Shown here piece after piece: positions 6,916 to 9,541 of a stretch of 9,541 nt of DNA. Position numbers and translations under genes: made by a program. The notes under the pieces are model-generated. The model did not search any database. It saw only the letters and a list, made by a program, of their open reading frames with translations, and had not been told where the DNA came from. The stretch is from NCBI GenBank assembly GCA_945787595.1, contig CALZJV010000385.1, positions 1 to 9,541 on the forward strand, in the 5' to 3' direction. Source of the stretch: an uncultured Desulfobacterales bacterium (GTDB lineage Bacteria; Desulfobacterota; Desulfobacteria; Desulfobacterales; JAFDCJ01). How positions within the stretch are numbered: position 1 is the first letter of the stretch; each line of letters starts with the position of its first letter.

Positions 6916-7628
6916 TTGTTCCTCCTAATATTCATCGGCGTTTTCGCCTTTTCGACCCCAATCATGGCGTTGCGGGTTACGAGTTCGGTGAGATCCGCTT
7001 CGCTCCAACCCTCAGTCCCCTCAGGGCGCTCCGGCAAAACCAGGTAGCGCATTTCCGAGGTCGAATCCCACACCCGGATCTCTACATCATCAGCTAACTT
7101 CGTGCCGAATTCTTCCAACACACCGCGTGGGTCAGCAACAGCACGGGCCCGGTATGGCGCGGATTTGTACCAAACGGGCGGCAGGCCCAGCACCGGCCAT
7201 GGATAACACGAGCATAGGGTGCAGACAACCAGGTTGTGGGCGGTCGGCGTGTTCTCCACCACTTTCATATGTTCGCCTGGATAACACGAGCATAGGGTGC
7301 AGACAACCAGGTTGTGGGCGGTCGGCGTGTTCTCCACCACTTTCATATGTTCGCCCTGTCGTCCAGTGTAGCCCAGAGAAGCGATGGCCGTCGTCGCATC
7401 CCTCAACAGCCACTGTTTGAACTCTGAATCGCCCCAGGCACGCGCGACAACATTCGCGCCATTGCGCGGGCCGATCTTGGTTTCGTAGGTGTCGATCAGC
7501 ACGTCGATTGCCGCCGGTTCAACCAGGCCCTTCTCGATCAGCAACGATTCGAGCGCCTGGACACGCAAAACCAAATCAGACGGCGGTTCGGTATGATCGA
7601 GATCATGGGAATGATGGTGTTCATTCAC
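6912..7628 (-). CDS. nthA: cobalt-type nitrile hydratase alpha subunit with duplicated metal-binding claw
   Basis: The catalytic alpha subunit, 238 residues against about 205-212 for close family members. The N-terminus is His-rich ([11 protein letters not shown]), as in several cobalt-type enzymes. [16 protein letters not shown], the [13 protein letters not shown] segment and [10 protein letters not shown] are normal. The active-site claw CTLCSC, whose Thr marks cobalt rather than iron enzymes, appears twice: C110/C113/C115 and C136/C139/C141. Residues 92-117 and 118-143 are an identical 26-residue tandem repeat. Only the second copy leads into the expected [17 protein letters not shown]. 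Removing one copy restores a standard 212-residue protein. The start is a GTG at 7628, favoured by GGGAGGAAG upstream; an ATG two bases inside is out of frame. In a sampled line (7441-7500) GC is 62 percent, far above the patatin gene. Confidence 0.95.
   Translation of the reverse strand: MNEHHHSHDLDHTEPPSDLVLRVQALESLLIEKGLVEPAAIDVLIDTYETKIGPRNGANVVARAWGDSEFKQWLLRDATTAIASLGYTGRQGEHMKVVENTPTAHNLVVCTLCSCYPGEHMKVVENTPTAHNLVVCTLCSCYPWPVLGLPPVWYKSAPYRARAVADPRGVLEEFGTKLADDVEIRVWDSTSEMRYLVLPERPEGTEGWSEADLTELVTRNAMIGVEKAKTPMNIRRNK
6921..6926 (-). promoter_or_regulatory. Shine-Dalgarno AGGAGG for the beta subunit inside the alpha gene
   Basis: AGGAGG on the minus strand encodes two arginines near the alpha C-terminus and lies 5 bases before the beta ATG, which overlaps the alpha TGA. 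It supports coupled 1:1 synthesis of alpha and beta. Confidence 0.7.
7200..7355. repeat. perfect 78-base tandem duplication within the alpha gene
   Basis: Bases 7200-7277 and 7278-7355 are identical at all 78 positions, and the flanks differ immediately outside (A at 7199 versus C at 7277; C at 7356 versus T at 7278). Since 78 is 26 codons, the reading frame is kept. The unit spans the complete conserved block from GEHM to the claw cysteines and the following YP. Confidence 0.97.
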
Positions 7629-7634
7629 GGCAAC

Positions 7635-7643
7635 TTCCTCCCT
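7635..7643 (-). promoter_or_regulatory. ribosome binding site of the alpha subunit
   Basis: AGGGAGGAA on the minus strand precedes the GTG at 7628 by about 6 bases. It supports the GTG as the true start and so the inclusion of the His-rich N-terminus. Confidence 0.65.
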
Positions 7644-8310
7644 GAAAGCAAAGCCTGTCTAAGGAACATGCATCCTTCATTTTCATCGCCATCAATAGTG
7701 ATATGGCCGCAAAAAGGCGCAAAATGCACAAAAATAAAATTTCAGGACTTGTAATTTCAATGTGTTACAATGAACAAAAATCGAAATTCAGACTTGTTAC
7801 GAGCCCATCAACAGTCAACCGTACGGATTAACTGGTCGGCATGAGGCGAAATTATTCTTATCATATGAGTTAGGCATTTGACATGCACTTGTCAAGCTGA
7901 TTTTCAAACGAAAAGATAGGTTGGGAAAAAGCTTCCAAACGCCCCCTTTCACTAGTTTGATAGCAGCAACAATACCAATCAGCAGGTTCAGATTAATAGC
8001 TTAACAGCGGCTTCAGGGGAATATAAGGGAGTGAGATAAGGTATTGCTATTTCAAGGCGTATCAATCGAAAAAGAGGGAAGGAGTCAAACATAGACTTGA
8101 TAGATATAAAAAAAATTAGCCGGGTTAATTCATAAATCAGAATGTGACACCGAGCTTTGTGGCTGATTTCCATGTTAATGGCTTATTTATCAGAATACCA
8201 TCAGAAAGCTTGGGTAGATCGCGGAACTGATATTTTACATATTTTTCACTTTTGTCTTGTCACCAGCAATACCACCTATTAAATTGAGATATGTTTTATA
8301 TTTTGATTTG
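7644..8310. other. long AT-rich spacer between divergent nitrile hydratase and patatin genes
   Basis: Roughly 670 bases separating divergently transcribed genes, so both promoters should lie here. No intact gene is visible. A minus-strand 61-codon frame (7988-8173) has no ribosome site and reads as low-complexity hydrophobic sequence. Further left, around 7870-7975, another minus-strand frame gives a short hydrophobic stretch (NLLIGIVAAIKLVKGG) in a different frame from it, so a decayed gene is possible. The most protein-like debris is listed separately at 8137-8307. Confidence 0.45.
8137..8307 (-). pseudogene. possible decayed C-terminal fragment of an outer-membrane beta-barrel protein
   Basis: A minus-strand frame of about 40 codons ends at a TGA (8139-8137) with WKSATKLGVTF, an alternating pattern closing on Phe as outer-membrane barrel proteins commonly do. 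Before it comes KYVKYQFRDLPKLSDG. A neighbouring frame just upstream (about 8310-8245) reads YKTYLNLIGGIAGDKTKVKN, so one frameshift near 8245-8255 would join the two. There is no start codon or ribosome site, and its 5' end abuts the patatin ribosome site. This is pattern reading only; it could be chance. Confidence 0.22.
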
Positions 8311-8316
8311 AGGAGG
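8311..8316 (+). promoter_or_regulatory. Shine-Dalgarno AGGAGG for the patatin-like gene
   Basis: A perfect AGGAGG lies 5 bases before the ATG at 8322 and fixes the start. Confidence 0.8.
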
Positions 8317-8321
8317 ATAAT

Positions 8322-9275
8322 ATGGCCCCAGAAAAAATAAAAAAACGAATTGCCATCGCCTGTCAAGGGGGTGGAAGTCATACGGCTTTCACAGCAGGTG
8401 TTTTAAAAAAGATTTTGAGTCAACGGGATAAAACTTTTGACATCGTTGCCTTGAGTGGTACCTCCGGGGGTGCGATCTGCGCCGCATTAACCTGGTATGG
8501 TTTATTAACGGGTAATGAGGTTAAAGCCATTGATCTTTTGGACGCGTTTTGGAAGGATAATGCTGCAGATACATTCTGGGATATTTGGTTGAACGATACC
8601 TTGATTTTATCTGAAAAAGTACGTGACTTTGTTTCCCAGCCGGAAGTTAATCCTTATTCTTTTCCTACCCATGGACAGGACCATTTGAAAGGCCTGTTGA
8701 ATAAGCATATTAATTTTGAAAAAACAAAGACGCTGGGGAAAACATCCGACCGTATGCTCCTTGTCGGTGCCGTTGATGTGCTCAGCGGTTATTTTAACGT
8801 TTTTAAAAATGATGAAGTCAGCGCAGAAGCACTACTGGCCTCCGCTGCGATTCCTACCTTGTTCAGAGCGGTGAAAATTGGCGACAAGGTGTATTGGGAC
8901 GGATTGTTTTCGCAAAACCCTCCTGTCCGGGATTTGACTGAGACCTCTCCCGATGAGATATGGGTCATACAAATAAACCCCCCGCAAAGGACGAAAGAGC
9001 CTACCTCCATCGAAGAAATACGGGACCGCCGAAATGAACTTGCCGGCAACATTTCTTTAGAGCAAGAGATATATTTTATAAGAAAAATCAATGAATTTGT
9101 AAAAAGTAAATCGTTTTCAAACGACAAATATAAGCATATCGAAGTAAGACGGATTCGAATGCTTCGAGATTTGAATTATTCCACAAAACTAGAACGCCGG
9201 CTTGAATTTATACAAGACATGATAGCCTATGGTGAGCGCCAGGCTGAAGATTTCCTGAAGGGCTTAGGCATGTAG
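8322..9275 (+). CDS. patatin-like phospholipase
   Basis: A 317-residue patatin-family acyl hydrolase, expected to cleave acyl ester bonds of phospholipids with a Ser-Asp dyad. The glycine-rich oxyanion loop GGGSHTAFTAGVL (16-28) is followed by the nucleophile elbow LSGTSGGA with Ser48 (G-T-S-G-G). The catalytic Asp is D193 in YWDGLFSQNPPV, the usual D-G motif, preceded by ASAAIPTLFRAV (173-184), another family landmark. WVIQINP follows. The last 100 residues are helical and charged with no recognised domain. There is no signal peptide or membrane segment, so it is cytoplasmic or delivered by an unseen route. All catalytic residues are intact. It is monocistronic here and clearly AT-richer than the neighbouring nitrile hydratase genes (35 percent GC in the sampled line 8581-8640). 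Confidence 0.93.
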   Translation: MAPEKIKKRIAIACQGGGSHTAFTAGVLKKILSQRDKTFDIVALSGTSGGAICAALTWYGLLTGNEVKAIDLLDAFWKDNAADTFWDIWLNDTLILSEKVRDFVSQPEVNPYSFPTHGQDHLKGLLNKHINFEKTKTLGKTSDRMLLVGAVDVLSGYFNVFKNDEVSAEALLASAAIPTLFRAVKIGDKVYWDGLFSQNPPVRDLTETSPDEIWVIQINPPQRTKEPTSIEEIRDRRNELAGNISLEQEIYFIRKINEFVKSKSFSNDKYKHIEVRRIRMLRDLNYSTKLERRLEFIQDMIAYGERQAEDFLKGLGM

Positions 9276-9284
9276 GTAGCGTAG

Positions 9285-9362
9285 TTACCAATTAATCTCT
9301 AAATGGGTGACGGTTTCATCCACAAGTAACATCTTGCTCCCGAATTTCTCACATTTTACCAT
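9285..9362 (-). CDS. doubtful 25-codon small ORF next to the repeat
   Basis: A minus-strand ATG at 9362 opens a 25-residue frame beginning MVKCEKFGSKMLLVDETV and stopping at 9287-9285, just after the patatin stop. Composition is protein-like, but there is no Shine-Dalgarno sequence and no homologue I can name. It sits directly beside the dispersed repeat and may simply be part of the larger repeated element. Confidence 0.15.
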   Translation of the reverse strand: MVKCEKFGSKMLLVDETVTHLEINW

Positions 9363-9390
9363 TTTCAATCGATCACCTTAATGGTTTTAC

Positions 9391-9458
9391 ATCGATTTGG
9401 AACTTTGATATTAGATTGATCGCGATTGCGGCTGGTGTTTTCGCTAAAATGAATTGTA
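9391..9458 (+). repeat. 68-base dispersed direct repeat, copy 2
   Basis: It matches 4414-4481 in the same orientation over 68 bases with four substitutions and no gaps. The two copies are about 5 kb apart and bracket the DUF3500, nitrile hydratase and patatin genes. Confidence 0.85.
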
Positions 9459-9486
9459 TGCAAATTTCAATCAGATGGATTAATCA

Positions 9487-9541
9487 TGAAAAACATTTTA
9501 TCCGTGAATTTTCGCCTGGCAAGACCCGATGGATATCCGGG
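9487..9541 (+). CDS. possible gene start running off the right edge
   Basis: An ATG at 9487 opens 18 codons, beginning MKNILSVNFRLARPDGYP, that remain open to the window end. No good ribosome site precedes it. The opposite strand is also open across this stretch, so strand and reality are both uncertain. Confidence 0.15.

Noticed and set aside
7200..7355. CRISPR-like repeat
   Set aside because: The two copies are directly adjacent with no spacer and lie inside a coding region, so this is a tandem duplication.
7127..7420. 97-codon plus-strand frame with an internal protein repeat
   Set aside because: It is antisense to the nitrile hydratase alpha gene and its repeat is only the 78-base duplication read on the wrong strand.
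7988..8173. 61-codon minus-strand frame between the divergent genes
   Set aside because: No ribosome site, low-complexity hydrophobic content and no recognisable domain.
8789..9127. 112-codon minus-strand frame
   Set aside because: It is antisense to the intact patatin-like gene and has no independent support.

Overview
The window looks like a bacterial chromosome segment with accessory character. The protein sequences (a Y-family polymerase, an acetamidase/formamidase carrying a zinc ribbon, a DUF3500 protein) and the repeat-laden, AT-rich spacers suggest a Desulfobacterota-type (deltaproteobacterial) or similar Gram-negative environmental genome, probably a metagenome contig. This assignment is inference; there is no rRNA or tRNA to anchor it.

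Layout from left to right. A possible gene start runs off the left edge on the minus strand (1-81), followed by about 550 bases of spacer. A MaoC-type hydratase (635-1114, +) faces dinB, DNA polymerase IV (1450-2565, -). Between them lies a 170-base inverted-repeat element built from 7-base units. Upstream of dinB on the same strand is an acetamidase/formamidase-family protein with an inserted four-cysteine zinc ribbon (2820-4121, -). Divergent from it is an exported DUF3500 protein (4591-5634, +). Next comes a GC-rich, minus-strand nitrile hydratase operon in the order alpha (6912-7628), beta (6247-6915) and accessory/activator gene (5941-6247), with start and stop codons overlapping. A patatin-like phospholipase (8322-9275, +) follows. 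Near-identical 68-base direct repeats lie at 4414-4481 and 9391-9458 and bracket the DUF3500, nitrile hydratase and patatin block.

The most striking observation is in the nitrile hydratase. The alpha subunit contains a perfect in-frame 78-base tandem duplication covering the whole metal-binding claw, so the predicted protein has two consecutive cobalt-type CTLCSC motifs. In the same operon, the activator gene needed for cobalt insertion is broken: its conserved N-terminal and C-terminal parts are in different frames and roughly 30 residues of the usual middle are missing. The operon is therefore either decaying, experimentally odd, or misassembled.

Functionally, nitrile hydratase turns nitriles into amides and the nearby acetamidase/formamidase family hydrolyses short amides to acid and ammonia. 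A nitrile-to-amide-to-acid route is conceivable, but the two are separate transcription units and the link is only inferred. No CRISPR array, transposase, tRNA or rRNA was seen.
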